From contig NZ_CP064955.1 of the NCBI RefSeq assembly GCF_011038645.2, forward strand, positions 1,116,001 to 1,180,000: DNA of 64,000 nt, written 5' to 3'. Of this stretch, positions 41,386-51,117 are shown one piece after another (positions within the stretch are counted from its first letter, which is position 1; every line of letters starts with the position of its first letter). The notes under the pieces were generated by a model. The model made no database searches, was not told the DNA's origin, and was given only the letters and a program-made list of their open reading frames with translations. The stretch is from Corynebacterium qintianiae. GTDB taxonomy: Bacteria > Actinomycetota > Actinomycetes > Mycobacteriales > Mycobacteriaceae. The position numbers and the translations under genes are program-made.

Positions 41386-41422
41386 GCGCCTTGGGGTATA
41401 TCGGTGATATCCCCCAAGGCGC
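41386..41422. terminator. Long two-way hairpin between pgl and secG
   Basis: GCGCCTTGGGG-T-ATATC (41386-41402) pairs with GATAT-C-CCCCAAGGCGC (41406-41422): a 17-position stem with one mismatch and a GGT loop. It can end transcription from both convergent genes. It lacks a U-tract on either side, so it may work with Rho or as a 3'-end stabiliser. Confidence 0.75.
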
Positions 41423-41436
41423 GTGGCGCAAGCGAC

Positions 41437-41673
41437 CTAGACTGCGAAAGACTGGGCCAAGTTCAGGCCAATGATGCAGGTGATCCAGATCAGCGCGATC
41501 ACGATGGTGTAGCGGGTGAGGTTTCGCTCCACGATGGTCGAACCGGAAAGGTTCGCCTGAACACCGCCGCCGAAGAGGCTGGACAGGCCGCCGCCCTTGC
41601 CCCGGTGAAGCAGAACGAAGACCGTCATCAGGATTGCGGTGATGACCAGAACGATCTCGAGTGCCAGAATCAT
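41437..41673 (-). CDS. secG: SecG preprotein translocase subunit
   Basis: A 78-residue membrane protein with two helices (residues 3-21 ILALEIVLVITAILMTVFV and 53-73 YTIVIALIWITCIIGLNLA) joined by the conserved loop HRGKGGGLSSLFGGGVQANLSGSTIVERNLTR. SecG supports SecYE in exporting unfolded proteins. It lies 18 bases after tpiA, and no terminator is evident between them, so it is probably part of the gap-pgk-tpiA transcript. In C. glutamicum ppc lies in this neighbourhood, but not here. Confidence 0.96.
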   Translation of the reverse strand: MILALEIVLVITAILMTVFVLLHRGKGGGLSSLFGGGVQANLSGSTIVERNLTRYTIVIALIWITCIIGLNLAQSFAV

Positions 41674-41691
41674 GGATTAAACCTTACACCA

Positions 41692-42474
41692 TCACCGGAC
41701 GGCGTTCGCGGCCGCCGCGGCGAGCTTCGCAAACTCCTGGCCATCGAGGGAGGCGCCGCCGACCAAACCGCCGTCGACGTCGACCTCGCCCACGATCTCC
41801 CCGATGGTCTCCACCTTGACCGAGCCGCCGTACAAGATACGGATCGCATCGGCCGTGGCGTCGCCCGCAAGCTCGCGCACGAGGCTGCGGATCGCGTGGC
41901 ACACCTCCTGGGCATCGGCGGCCGACGCGGTTTTACCGGTGCCGATCGCCCAGACGGGTTCGTAGGCGATGACGGTGCGGCCGAGATCCGCAGTGCTCAG
42001 ACCAGCGAGTGACCGGCGGGTCTGCTCGACGACGTAGCTGACGTGATCTCCGGCGTCGCGGATCTCCTCCGGTTCACCAACGCAGACGATTGGGCTCATC
42101 CCGTGCTTGAGCGCCTTGGCCGCCTTAGCGGCGACAACCTCGTCCGTCTCCCCGTGCTGCTCGCGACGCTCGGAGTGGCCGACGACCACCCAGGTGCAGC
42201 CGAGCTTGGCCAGCATCGAAGCCGAAATGTCGCCCGTGTGCGCGCCGTTGTCGTGCTGTGAGACGTCCTGGGCGCCGTAGGTAATCTGCAGATTGTCACC
42301 GTCGACGAGAGTCTGGATGGAGCGGAGATCCGTGAACGGGACGGTGAGCGCGATGTCGACATACTCGTAACCGTCCTTCGGAAACGCGAAGGCGAGCTTC
42401 TGGGCGCTGGAAATGGCCTCGAGGTGGTCGAGGTTCATCTTCCAGTTGCCCGCGATAAGCGGAGTGCGTGCCAT
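41692..42474 (-). CDS. tpiA: Triosephosphate isomerase
   Basis: A 260-residue TIM-barrel enzyme interconverting dihydroxyacetone phosphate and glyceraldehyde 3-phosphate. The N-terminal [13 protein letters not shown] carries the active-site Asn and Lys, [16 protein letters not shown] the electrophilic His, and [18 protein letters not shown] the catalytic Glu and mobile loop; ILYGGSVK is the phosphate site. It lies 13 bases after pgk, so the two are cotranscribed. Confidence 0.98.
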   Translation of the reverse strand: MARTPLIAGNWKMNLDHLEAISSAQKLAFAFPKDGYEYVDIALTVPFTDLRSIQTLVDGDNLQITYGAQDVSQHDNGAHTGDISASMLAKLGCTWVVVGHSERREQHGETDEVVAAKAAKALKHGMSPIVCVGEPEEIRDAGDHVSYVVEQTRRSLAGLSTADLGRTVIAYEPVWAIGTGKTASAADAQEVCHAIRSLVRELAGDATADAIRILYGGSVKVETIGEIVGEVDVDGGLVGGASLDGQEFAKLAAAAANAVR

Positions 42475-42487
42475 GGATTCGTCCTTT

Positions 42488-43705
42488 CTACTTGCTGACG
42501 ACGGTCACACCGGGCAGTTCCTTGCCCTCGATGAGCTCGAGGGAAGCACCGCCGCCGGTGGAGATGTGGGAGAAGCCGCCCTCGTCCAGGCCGAGAGTGC
42601 GCACGGACGCCGCGGAGTCGCCTCCACCGACGACCGTGAAGCAGCCTCTGTCTTTCGTCGCCGCGATCATCGCCTCCGCCACGGCCTTGGTGCCGTCGGC
42701 GAAGTTCGGGAACTCGAAAACGCCCATCGGGCCGTTCCAGAACACGGTCTTCGCGTCCTTAATGGTGTCCGCGTACTTCTTAGCGGTCTCCGGGCCGATG
42801 TCGAGGGACATCCAGCCCTCCGGGATGTCGTCGAGGCCGACAATCCTCTTCTCGGCATCCTTATCGAACTCGGGCGCCACAGCAAGGTCCACTGGGAGGA
42901 CGAGCTTGTCCCCGTAGGTCTCGATCAGCGTGCCGCAGGTCTCCACCATGTCCTCTTGCAGCAGCGACTTCTGCACGTTGTGGCCCTGCGCGGCGAGGAA
43001 CGTGTAGCACATGCCACCGCCGATGATGACGCGATCGGCCTTTTCCGCCAGTGCCTCGATCACACCGAGCTTATCGGAGACTTTCGATCCACCGAGCACG
43101 ACGACGTAGGGGTGCTCCGGGCTGTCTTTGACGGAGCTCAGCGTTTCAACCTCCTTCTCAACGAGGTAGCCGGCGTAGGCCGGGAGCTGCTTGGCGACGT
43201 CGTACACCGACGCCTGCTTGCGGTGAACCACGCCGAAACCGTCCGAGACAAACGCGCCGTTGTCGGCCGCGAGGGCCGCGAGCTCAGAGGCGAAGGCCTC
43301 GCGCTCGGAATCGTCCTTCGACGTCTCGCGGGCGTCGAAACGCACATTCTCGACAAGAAGGATCTCACCCTCCGTCAGACCATTGGCGCGCTCGTGGGCG
43401 TCCTCACCCGACACGTCGGCCGCGAGCGGCACGTACTGGTCGAGGCGCTCGGACAGCGCCTCGGCGACCGGCTTGAGGGAGAACTCCGGCTTCACCTCTC
43501 CCTTCGGGCGACCGAGGTGAGCGGTGACGATCACCTTGGCGCCGCCGTCGAGGAGCGCCTTGAGCGTGGGGATGGAAGCATCGATGCGGCCGGCGTCAGT
43601 AATGTTGCCCTCGTTGTCGAGCGGGACGTTGAAATCGGAGCGAACGAGGACGTGACGGCCGTCGACGCCCTCGTCAAGCAGCTGCTGGATGGTCTGAAGT
43701 GCCAT
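42488..43705 (-). CDS. pgk: Phosphoglycerate kinase
   Basis: A 405-residue glycolytic kinase transferring phosphate from 1,3-bisphosphoglycerate to ADP. Motifs: [23 protein letters not shown] near residue 20, [12 protein letters not shown] near 58, [15 protein letters not shown] in the middle, and the nucleotide-loop sequences [17 protein letters not shown] and [10 protein letters not shown] near the end. ATG 43705 has GAAGGAGA six bases upstream. A strong hairpin lies between gap and this gene. Confidence 0.98.
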   Translation of the reverse strand: MALQTIQQLLDEGVDGRHVLVRSDFNVPLDNEGNITDAGRIDASIPTLKALLDGGAKVIVTAHLGRPKGEVKPEFSLKPVAEALSERLDQYVPLAADVSGEDAHERANGLTEGEILLVENVRFDARETSKDDSEREAFASELAALAADNGAFVSDGFGVVHRKQASVYDVAKQLPAYAGYLVEKEVETLSSVKDSPEHPYVVVLGGSKVSDKLGVIEALAEKADRVIIGGGMCYTFLAAQGHNVQKSLLQEDMVETCGTLIETYGDKLVLPVDLAVAPEFDKDAEKRIVGLDDIPEGWMSLDIGPETAKKYADTIKDAKTVFWNGPMGVFEFPNFADGTKAVAEAMIAATKDRGCFTVVGGGDSAASVRTLGLDEGGFSHISTGGGASLELIEGKELPGVTVVSK

Positions 43706-43762
43706 GAGAGTCTCCTTCAAAAGCTGGTGGTTGGCTTGGCTTTCAAGTCTAATGAGAAATGC

Positions 43763-43800
43763 GAGAACCCGGAGTGCGCTTAATGCGTCACCCCGGGCTC
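43763..43800 (-). terminator. Hairpin between gap and pgk
   Basis: On the minus strand GAG-CCCGG-G-GTG-A-CGC pairs with GCG-CAC-T-CCGGG-T-TCTC around a loop ATTAA (43800-43763). It has no U-tract directly after it. It may partly end gap transcripts or protect their 3' ends, giving more gap than pgk mRNA. Confidence 0.6.
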
Positions 43801-43808
43801 GGATCGGA

Positions 43809-44828
<1,020 letters not shown>

Positions 44829-44900
44829 TCACTCCTTAAAGAGTTTCGGTTTGTTGAGCGGCACTGGAGTGTCCTGTTCCTCTCAGCCCCGTTGTCACCC

Positions 44901-44906
44901 AGTGTA
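44901..44906 (-). promoter_or_regulatory. Candidate -10 box of gap
   Basis: Minus-strand TACACT (44906-44901) lies 79 bases before the gap start codon, giving a 5' leader of about 70 bases. The -35 region is weak. Confidence 0.4.
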
Positions 44907-44949
44907 GCGGCGCCTAGCCGTGCCCGCATGAGACCGAATCTGCCCGAAT

Positions 44950-45951
44950 TCAGCCATTTTCGGGCTCGATGGTCGCGGTGTGCTCACCCTCCAGGGCTGA
45001 CTGGGTGTCCGGAATCCCCAGCTCGACGGCGTGCTTGTCGGCCAGTGACAGCAGCCGCCTGATTCGGCCCGCTACGGCATCCTTGGTCATCTGAGGCTCA
45101 GCCAGCCGACCGAGCGCCTCCAGCGAGGCGTGCCGGTACTCGACACGCAGGTGTCCGGCCTCGGCGAGGTGCTCCGGCACGTCATCGCCCAAGATCTCCA
45201 TCGCGCGCTCGACGCGGACCGCGGCCGCCGCGGCGGCCTGGGCGGAGCGGCGGGTGTTCGCGTCATCGAACGTGGCGAGGCGCTGGCCGCTCTTCGTGGG
45301 AATCTGCCTACTCGTTCGCTTCTCGTCCCACACGAGCCGGGCCCGCTGTGCCCCTACCCGGCTGAGCAGGATCCCGATGGAGTCACCGTCGCGCAGGTAG
45401 ACCCGCTCGACCCCGCGCGTCTCCTTCGTCTTGGCGGGCACAGACAACCTGCGGGCCAGGCCGACCAGGGCGAGGGCCGCTTCCTGGCATGGGCTCACAA
45501 CCTCGAGACTGGAGCTGCGCCCCGGCTCCGTGAGCGCTCCGCGGGCGAGGAAAGCCCCGCGCCACGCGGCCTCTACCTCCGCGGGCGAACCGGAGATGAT
45601 GTGTCGCGGCAGGCCCACCACGGGGTGCCCCGAGGCGGTTACGAGCCGGAGGCGCCGGATGACGTCTTTAGCACCGTCGTCGACACGCACCTCGTACGCC
45701 GTGTCCCGGTTCGCTGACCCCGGTGTGAGCGTGGCCACCTTCGCGTCGACCTCGCACAGCGCTTTCAACGACGCGGCGAGGCGCTCCGCCACGCGCAGCT
45801 CGTCGAAGCCCACACAAATAGCAAGACCCCGGGGAGATGGCTCGAACTCCCCGGCGAAGCGGATCATCGCTGCGGCCTCTGCGAAACGGGCGTTCTGGGA
45901 AGGGTGCTCAACCTGCAGTAGTTCGTCCTTCACCTGAGACGTCAGCGTCAC
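44950..45951 (-). CDS. whiA: WhiA DNA-binding protein
   Basis: A 333-residue protein found in nearly all Gram-positives, combining a degenerate LAGLIDADG-type domain with a C-terminal HTH. It starts TLTSQVKDELLQVEHPSQNARFAEAAAMIRFAGEF; the HTH part is ILGDDVPEHLAEAGHLRVEYRHASLEALGRLAEPQMTKDAVAGRIRRL. WhiA controls sporulation septation in Streptomyces and division or metabolism elsewhere. It starts at GTG 45951 with GGAGGT six bases upstream. Position with yvcK and rapZ is typical. Confidence 0.96.
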   Translation of the reverse strand: MTLTSQVKDELLQVEHPSQNARFAEAAAMIRFAGEFEPSPRGLAICVGFDELRVAERLAASLKALCEVDAKVATLTPGSANRDTAYEVRVDDGAKDVIRRLRLVTASGHPVVGLPRHIISGSPAEVEAAWRGAFLARGALTEPGRSSSLEVVSPCQEAALALVGLARRLSVPAKTKETRGVERVYLRDGDSIGILLSRVGAQRARLVWDEKRTSRQIPTKSGQRLATFDDANTRRSAQAAAAAAVRVERAMEILGDDVPEHLAEAGHLRVEYRHASLEALGRLAEPQMTKDAVAGRIRRLLSLADKHAVELGIPDTQSALEGEHTATIEPENG

Positions 45952-45980
45952 CGCAGTACCTCCAATTGCTCCGCACGATT

Positions 45981-46004
45981 AACCGGTCTCCGTGAGAACC
46001 GGTT
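45981..46004 (-). other. AACCGGT hairpin in yvcK-whiA gap
   Basis: AACCGGT-CTC (45981-45990) and GAGA-ACCGGTT (45994-46004) form a stem with one bulge and a 3-base loop in the 75-bp gap. No U-tract follows, so it is not a clear terminator; it could be an attenuator or binding site. Confidence 0.45.
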
Positions 46005-46026
46005 CAGTCCACACAGTCCCAACAGT

Positions 46027-46995
46027 TTAGCCCGAGCCGCTTAGCGTCATCAGGGCCGCCGCCAACTTCTCCGGGTCGTGGGTGTTGGTTGCGCTTCCGT
46101 CCTCCCGGATCGTGCGCACATCCATGTACGCGATCGCCCCTCCGACGCGCTCCGCAGTCCGCTGGAGGTGCCTGCGCTCGCCCGGTGTTGCCGTGAGGTA
46201 GTTGTCCGCCAGGAAGTGGTCGACGTGCAGCCCGGGCGCGTGCTGCGAGAGCAGGTGCATGTGCCGCTCCGTGGTGAATCCCTGGGTCTCCCCAGCCTCG
46301 GGCGAGAGGTTGAGGATCACCACCACCTGCGCGGTTGTCTCATTCAGCGCCGTTACGACGTCCGGAACAAGGAGGTGCGGAATGACCGACGAAAACCACG
46401 AACCTGGGCCGACGGTGACCACGTCCGCGTTCATGATGGCCGCGATCGCGGCGGAGTTAACGGGCGGGTCGCCGGGCAGGATGCGCACGCGGCGCACTGT
46501 GCCCGGCGTGGTGGCGACGGCCACCTGGCCTCGCACCGAGCGCAGGACGCGGGGGTCGTCGTCAAGGCCCGCGACATCCGCCTCGATCTCGAGAGGCTCA
46601 TTGCACACCGGGATCACCCGGCCGTTTGACCGCGTCCATTTCGCGAGGACGTCCAGCGCCTGCTGCATGCCGCCCGCCTCCTCACTCAACCCGGCCAGAA
46701 TGAGGTTGCCTACGGCATGACCGGCCATCGCGCCGTTGCCCTTGAACCGGTGCTGCAGCGTGGACCGCCACAGACGGCCCTCCTCCGAATCGTGCGTGAG
46801 GGCGGACAGCGCCATCCGCAGGTCGCCGGGAGGAATCATGCCGAGCTCGCGGCGGAGGCGGCCGGAGGACCCGCCGTCGTCGGCGACGGTGACCACCGCG
46901 TTAATGTGGCCCGCGCGGGCGTGGCGCGCCGCTAGCAGAGTCTGGTACAGGCCGTGGCCGCCGCCGAGGCAGGTGAAAACGGGAGAAATAGACAT
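46027..46995 (-). CDS. yvcK: YvcK (gluconeogenesis factor / CofD-like)
   Basis: A 322-residue protein with a CofD-like Rossmann fold: PVFTCLGGGHGLYQTLLAARHARAGHINAVVTVADDGGSSGRLRRELG at the start, then PPGDLRMALSAL and NADVVTVGPGSWFSSVIPHLLVP. In Bacillus YvcK binds UDP-sugars and is needed on gluconeogenic media and for cell-wall enzyme placement; in mycobacteria the equivalent is CuvA. ATG 46995 gives the family start. It lies 19 bases after rapZ. Confidence 0.95.
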   Translation of the reverse strand: MSISPVFTCLGGGHGLYQTLLAARHARAGHINAVVTVADDGGSSGRLRRELGMIPPGDLRMALSALTHDSEEGRLWRSTLQHRFKGNGAMAGHAVGNLILAGLSEEAGGMQQALDVLAKWTRSNGRVIPVCNEPLEIEADVAGLDDDPRVLRSVRGQVAVATTPGTVRRVRILPGDPPVNSAAIAAIMNADVVTVGPGSWFSSVIPHLLVPDVVTALNETTAQVVVILNLSPEAGETQGFTTERHMHLLSQHAPGLHVDHFLADNYLTATPGERRHLQRTAERVGGAIAYMDVRTIREDGSATNTHDPEKLAAALMTLSGSG

Positions 46996-47014
46996 AGGCA
47001 CGTTCCAGCTGCTC

Positions 47015-47899
47015 CTAACCGCGCTCGAGATCGCGGTGGAGAACGTGGACGTCGACCTTGCCGATCTCGCGGAGGCGCTTCGCAATGGCCTCGGACACCG
47101 CGACCGACCTGTGGTGGCCCCCCGTACAGCCGATTCCGACCGTGATGAAGTCCTTACCTTCGTGGCGGTAACCCGCGAGCATCGAGTTCAGGAGCGTGAC
47201 GAAGTTGTCTACGAATTCCGTCGCACCCGGCTGGGAGAGAACGTAGTCGGACACGGGGGCGTCGACACCGCGGAACTGGCGCAGGCCTTCGATCCAATAA
47301 GGGTTGGGGAGAAAGCGCACGTCCATCACGATGTCCGCGTCGCGCGGCGACCCGTGCTTGAACCCGAACGATTCGATTGTCACATGTTGGCGGTCTGCGG
47401 GCAGCTCGCCTACCGACGCCTCGATGGCGCGCCGGAGGTCGTGGACGGACAGGTTGGAAGTGTCGATGATGACATCGGCACTGTCACGCACCTCGCAGAG
47501 CTGCTCGCGCTCGCGCGCGATGCCGACGCTCAGCGGGTGGACGCCCTGAAGGGGGTGCGTGCGGCGCACGCTGTCGAAGCGCTTGATCAAGACGTCGTCA
47601 CGCGCCTCGAGATAGAGTATGAACGGCTCGATCCCCCTTTCCTTGATCTGCTTGATCGTGTCCAACAGGGAGCCCGCGAAGTTGCGCGCGCGGACGTCGG
47701 TGACGAACGCGATGCGCTCGACCGGCACATCGCCAGCCAGTGCCATGTCCGTCAGCTCGAGGATCATCGCCGGGGGCAAGTTCTGGGAGACGAAGTACCC
47801 CTTGTCCTCGAAAATCTTCGCGGCCGAGGACAACCCGCCGCCCGACAGGCCGGTGATGATGACCGGGCGAATGTCCGTTGCGCGCTTCATGTCCATCAT
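47015..47899 (-). CDS. rapZ: RapZ-family nucleotide-binding protein
   Basis: A 294-residue protein (291 if ATG 47890 is the start, which has the better ribosome-binding site). The P-loop reads [14 protein letters not shown], in which the usual Lys of GxxGxGK(S/T) is Leu, so nucleotide binding may be altered; actinobacterial relatives commonly lack this Lys as I recall. The Walker B/second motif VTDVRARNF and the C-terminal [18 protein letters not shown] are intact. In E. coli RapZ directs GlmZ small-RNA decay, but that partner is absent in actinobacteria, so the role here is open. Confidence 0.93.
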   Translation of the reverse strand: MMDMKRATDIRPVIITGLSGGGLSSAAKIFEDKGYFVSQNLPPAMILELTDMALAGDVPVERIAFVTDVRARNFAGSLLDTIKQIKERGIEPFILYLEARDDVLIKRFDSVRRTHPLQGVHPLSVGIAREREQLCEVRDSADVIIDTSNLSVHDLRRAIEASVGELPADRQHVTIESFGFKHGSPRDADIVMDVRFLPNPYWIEGLRQFRGVDAPVSDYVLSQPGATEFVDNFVTLLNSMLAGYRHEGKDFITVGIGCTGGHHRSVAVSEAIAKRLREIGKVDVHVLHRDLERG

Positions 47900-47908
47900 C
47901 CTACCGCG

Positions 47909-49978
47909 CTAACCGCGGTGGAGGTGCTGGTAAATCGTTTCCGCAAGCTTCGGTCCCACGCCTTTGACCTGCTGGATTTCTTCCAGGCTCGCCTCGGTGA
48001 TCTTCTTGACGCTGCCGAAGTGCTTGACCAGGTCAGTTCTACGCGCCGGGCCCAACCCGGGCACCCCGTCGAGGGCGGAGGCGCGCATGCGCTTCGAGCG
48101 CTGCTGTCGGTGGTAGTTGATGGCGAACCGGTGCGCCTCGTCGCGGATTTGCTGGAGCAGGTACATGCCCTCCGAGTTGCGGGGCAGGATGACCGGCTCG
48201 TCATCGTCCGGCACCCAGATCTCCTCCAGGCGCTTGGCCAGCCCGATGAGCTTCACGTCGACGACGCCCAGCTCGTCGAAAACCGCCTGGGCCGCGTTGA
48301 CCTGGGGCTTTCCACCGTCGACTATAAACAGTTGCGGTGGGTAGGCGAAGCGCTTGTTGCCGGTCGTCTCCACCTCCGCGGCCTCGTCCGCGAACATCAT
48401 CGCTGACGCCTCCTCGTCGGGATTTGCCAGCTTGTCCTCGTTGTAGCGCTTGAACCGGCGGCGGGTGACTTCGGCGATGGAGCCGACGTCGTCGGAGCGC
48501 CCGTCGCCCGCGGCTTCCTTGATCCGGTAGCGGCGGTAGTCATTCTTCTTGGGTAGGCCGTCCTCGAACACCACGAGCGAGGCGACCACGTCGGTCCCCT
48601 GGATGTGGGAGATGTCCGTGCACTCCATGCGCAGGGGCGCCTCCTCCATCCCGAGGGCGTCCTGAATGTCCTGCAGCGCCTGCGAACGGGCAGTGAGGTC
48701 GCCTACCCGCTTGAGTTTGTGCTGGTGCAGCGCCTCCACCGCGTTGCGGTTCACGGTCTGCATCAGCGACGCCTTATCCCCGCGCCGGGGAACCCGGATA
48801 TCGACGGGGCCGCCGCGCAGCTCGGCGAGCAGCAGGGTCACCTCGTCCGCCTCTTCCGGAATGGTGTCCACGAGAACCTCGCGCGGTACCGGCATGGGCG
48901 GGGCAGCCGCTGTGTGGGACTCCTGGTCAACACCGCGGCGGCGCACCTTGGACGCACGCAACCGGGCATCCTCCGCCTGCTCCTCCTTCACCCGGTCCAC
49001 GGCGTCCGAGTAGTACTGCACCAGAAAGTCCCGCATGAGGGCGGGCAGTGCCGGATCCTTTCGACCCTCCTCGAGGCGCTCCAGGCTGCCCGGCTCGTCG
49101 CCGGTCTTCTCCACCACCCATCCACGCTGGGCGCGGATGCGGCCGTCCCGGACGTTGAAGATCTGTACGGCGGCCTCCAGCTCGTCAGTGTCGAAGGCGA
49201 TGACGTCGGCGTCCGTCCCGACGGAAAGCACGACGGTCTGCCGTTCCATGACCTTGTTTACGGCGTCGAGGTCGTCGCGAAGCCTGGCGGCTCTCTCAAA
49301 CTCGAGCTCGGCCGCGGCGGCGTTCATTCGCTGAGTGAGCTCCCGGACGACGTGCTCCGTCCGCCCCGACATGAACGCTACAAAACCGCGGACTGTGGCG
49401 TCGTACTCCTCCTCGCTGACGCGGCCGACGCACGGCGCCGAACACTTGTCGATGTAACCGAGCAGGCACGGCCGACCGAGGGCCTCGTGGCGGTTGAACA
49501 CACCGTTGGAACACGTCCGGATCGGAAACACCCGCGTAAGCAGGTCGAGCGTCTCGCGCACTGCCCAGGCGTGCGAATACGGGCCGAAGTAACGCACACC
49601 CTTGCGCCGCGGGCCACGGTAGAAGAACGCGCGCGGGTAGCGCTCCCCCACGCTGACGGCCAGCATGGGGTATGTCTTGTCGTCGCGGTACATGACGTTG
49701 AACCACGGGTCGAAGCGCTTGATCCACGTGTATTCGAGCTGGAGCGCCTCGACCTCGCTGGCTACGACGGTCCACTCGACGGACGCCGCGGTGAACACCA
49801 TCTGGCGCGTGCGCGGGTGCAGCTGAGCGGGTGGTTGGAAGTAATTGTTCAGACGCGCCCGCAGGTTCTTGGCCTTGCCCACGTAGACGACGCGTCCGGA
49901 CGAGTCGCGGAACTTGTACACCCCCGGTTCCGTCGGGATGGTGCCCGCCGCGGGGCGGTAGGTTTCGGGATTTGCCAC
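47909..49978 (-). CDS. uvrC: Excinuclease ABC subunit C
   Basis: A 689-residue nuclease making both cuts in nucleotide excision repair. The GIY-YIG domain is at residues about 15-95 ([33 protein letters not shown]), then the UVR helix pair ([24 protein letters not shown]), the RNase H-like domain ([24 protein letters not shown]) and the helix-hairpin-helix tail ([44 protein letters not shown]). It starts with GTG 49978. uvrC-rapZ-yvcK-whiA is a conserved actinobacterial order. Confidence 0.98.
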   Translation of the reverse strand: MANPETYRPAAGTIPTEPGVYKFRDSSGRVVYVGKAKNLRARLNNYFQPPAQLHPRTRQMVFTAASVEWTVVASEVEALQLEYTWIKRFDPWFNVMYRDDKTYPMLAVSVGERYPRAFFYRGPRRKGVRYFGPYSHAWAVRETLDLLTRVFPIRTCSNGVFNRHEALGRPCLLGYIDKCSAPCVGRVSEEEYDATVRGFVAFMSGRTEHVVRELTQRMNAAAAELEFERAARLRDDLDAVNKVMERQTVVLSVGTDADVIAFDTDELEAAVQIFNVRDGRIRAQRGWVVEKTGDEPGSLERLEEGRKDPALPALMRDFLVQYYSDAVDRVKEEQAEDARLRASKVRRRGVDQESHTAAAPPMPVPREVLVDTIPEEADEVTLLLAELRGGPVDIRVPRRGDKASLMQTVNRNAVEALHQHKLKRVGDLTARSQALQDIQDALGMEEAPLRMECTDISHIQGTDVVASLVVFEDGLPKKNDYRRYRIKEAAGDGRSDDVGSIAEVTRRRFKRYNEDKLANPDEEASAMMFADEAAEVETTGNKRFAYPPQLFIVDGGKPQVNAAQAVFDELGVVDVKLIGLAKRLEEIWVPDDDEPVILPRNSEGMYLLQQIRDEAHRFAINYHRQQRSKRMRASALDGVPGLGPARRTDLVKHFGSVKKITEASLEEIQQVKGVGPKLAETIYQHLHRG

Positions 49979-49984
49979 TGGCGG

Positions 49985-50530
49985 CTAGGCCTCCGGCATG
50001 TACTTCGCCTCGAGGGCACGGAACTTATCGACGGCCTGGACAGCGCGCGGGCCGTCGCCCGACTGGATAGCCCACAGGGGCACGTACTCGAACTCGGGCA
50101 GCTCGAGGCGGGCCATTCGCGAAGACTTCGGAAACGTCAGCCCGTAAATGACCAGCCAGGGGTAGAAGCGCGTGCCGATGATGTTGCGCACCTCCACGCC
50201 GTCCCTGTTCGCTCGTACCCGCGGCCGGGTGAGGCAGACCCAGGAGACGATAGAGATGATTACACCGACGCCGGGAAAGGCGAACTTGTCGACCGCGGTG
50301 AAGGTCATGCCAGTGAACTCGACGTCGAGCACCGCCGCCATGAAGATGTGCACGGCCATGACGAGAATCACCCACCCGGCGGCTATTTTCTTGAGGAAGG
50401 GTGAGGTGATCTCCAGCTCCCACGGGCTTGTCGACGTCGCGGCGTGCGGGTCGGCGGCGTAGAGGCGCATAAGTTCCTCGTCGCTCAGCTTCCGGGTCTC
50501 ACCCGTGCTACGGGTGTTGTTCGCCTCCAC
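49985..50530 (-). CDS. Membrane protein with PH-like (bPH) domain
   Basis: A 181-residue protein. The first 40 residues are polar; two membrane helices follow (about 52-70 IAAGWVILVMAVHIFMAAVL and 84-104 FAFPGVGVIISIVSWVCL). The C-terminal 75 residues (RPRVRANRDGVEVRNIIGTRFYPWLVIYGLTFPKSSRMARLELPEFEYVPLWAIQ) look like a small beta-rich bacterial pleckstrin-homology domain facing the cytosol. The start is GTG 50530. It lies between ribH and uvrC, where C. glutamicum also has a membrane protein. Function unknown. Confidence 0.85.
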   Translation of the reverse strand: MEANNTRSTGETRKLSDEELMRLYAADPHAATSTSPWELEITSPFLKKIAAGWVILVMAVHIFMAAVLDVEFTGMTFTAVDKFAFPGVGVIISIVSWVCLTRPRVRANRDGVEVRNIIGTRFYPWLVIYGLTFPKSSRMARLELPEFEYVPLWAIQSGDGPRAVQAVDKFRALEAKYMPEA

Positions 50531-50599
50531 AGCGCCACCGTCCTCTCCCTGCGCGGCCAGCCTCTGCGCGTCCAGACCATTCTTTCGATTGATGATAAC

Positions 50600-51085
50600 C
50601 TACCGCTTCTCCGCCACGGCACGGACCTTGGCCAGCTCAGCGGCGGCGCCGAGGGCGGCGTAGACGGCGCCCGCGCCCTTGTCCTCCTTGGAGTCCTCCC
50701 CGCCGGCACGCTCCAGCGCCTGGTCTTCGTCGTCCACGGTCAGCACACCGTTGCCGACCGGGGTCTCCTCGTCGAGGGCAATGCGGGTCAGGCCTGCGGT
50801 GACGGACTCGCACACGTAGGTGAAGTGCGCCGTCTCACCGCGAATGACGCAGCCGAGTGCCACGACGGCGTCGTAGCGCTTGGCGCACGCCTGGACTACG
50901 ACCGGAAGTTCGAGGGCTCCGTCAACCCAGTACTCCTCCGCTTTCGCGCCGAGGCCACGGGCGGTGTCCACCGCTCGGGAATGCAGCTGGGAGACGATTT
51001 TCTCGTTCCAACGGGTGGACACAATCGCCAAAGTCATGCCCTCGGCGTTTAGCTTCGGCAGATCGGGTGTTCCCTGGTGTGCCAT
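50600..51085 (-). CDS. ribH: Lumazine synthase (riboflavin synthase beta)
   Basis: A 161-residue enzyme joining 5-amino-6-ribitylaminouracil and dihydroxybutanone phosphate into lumazine; the protein usually forms capsid-like 60-mers or pentamers. Motifs: STRWNEKIVSQLHSRAVDTARGLG near residue 20, VDGALELPVVVQACAKRYDAVVALGCVIRGETAHFTYVCESV (with the catalytic His in ETAHFTYV). GGAGTACATGCACG precedes the ATG, giving a ribosome-binding site nine bases away. Last enzyme gene of the ribD-ribE-ribBA-ribH operon. Confidence 0.98.
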   Translation of the reverse strand: MAHQGTPDLPKLNAEGMTLAIVSTRWNEKIVSQLHSRAVDTARGLGAKAEEYWVDGALELPVVVQACAKRYDAVVALGCVIRGETAHFTYVCESVTAGLTRIALDEETPVGNGVLTVDDEDQALERAGGEDSKEDKGAGAVYAALGAAAELAKVRAVAEKR

Positions 51086-51117
51086 CGTGCATGTACTCCT
51101 TGTCTGGGGCGGCGACC

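Noticed and set aside
46736-48406. A 556-codon plus-strand frame over yvcK and rapZ
   Set aside because: Antisense shadow; both underlying proteins are clear family members.
48605-50404. A 599-codon plus-strand frame over uvrC and the PH-domain gene
   Set aside because: Antisense shadow of certain genes with no recognisable domain.
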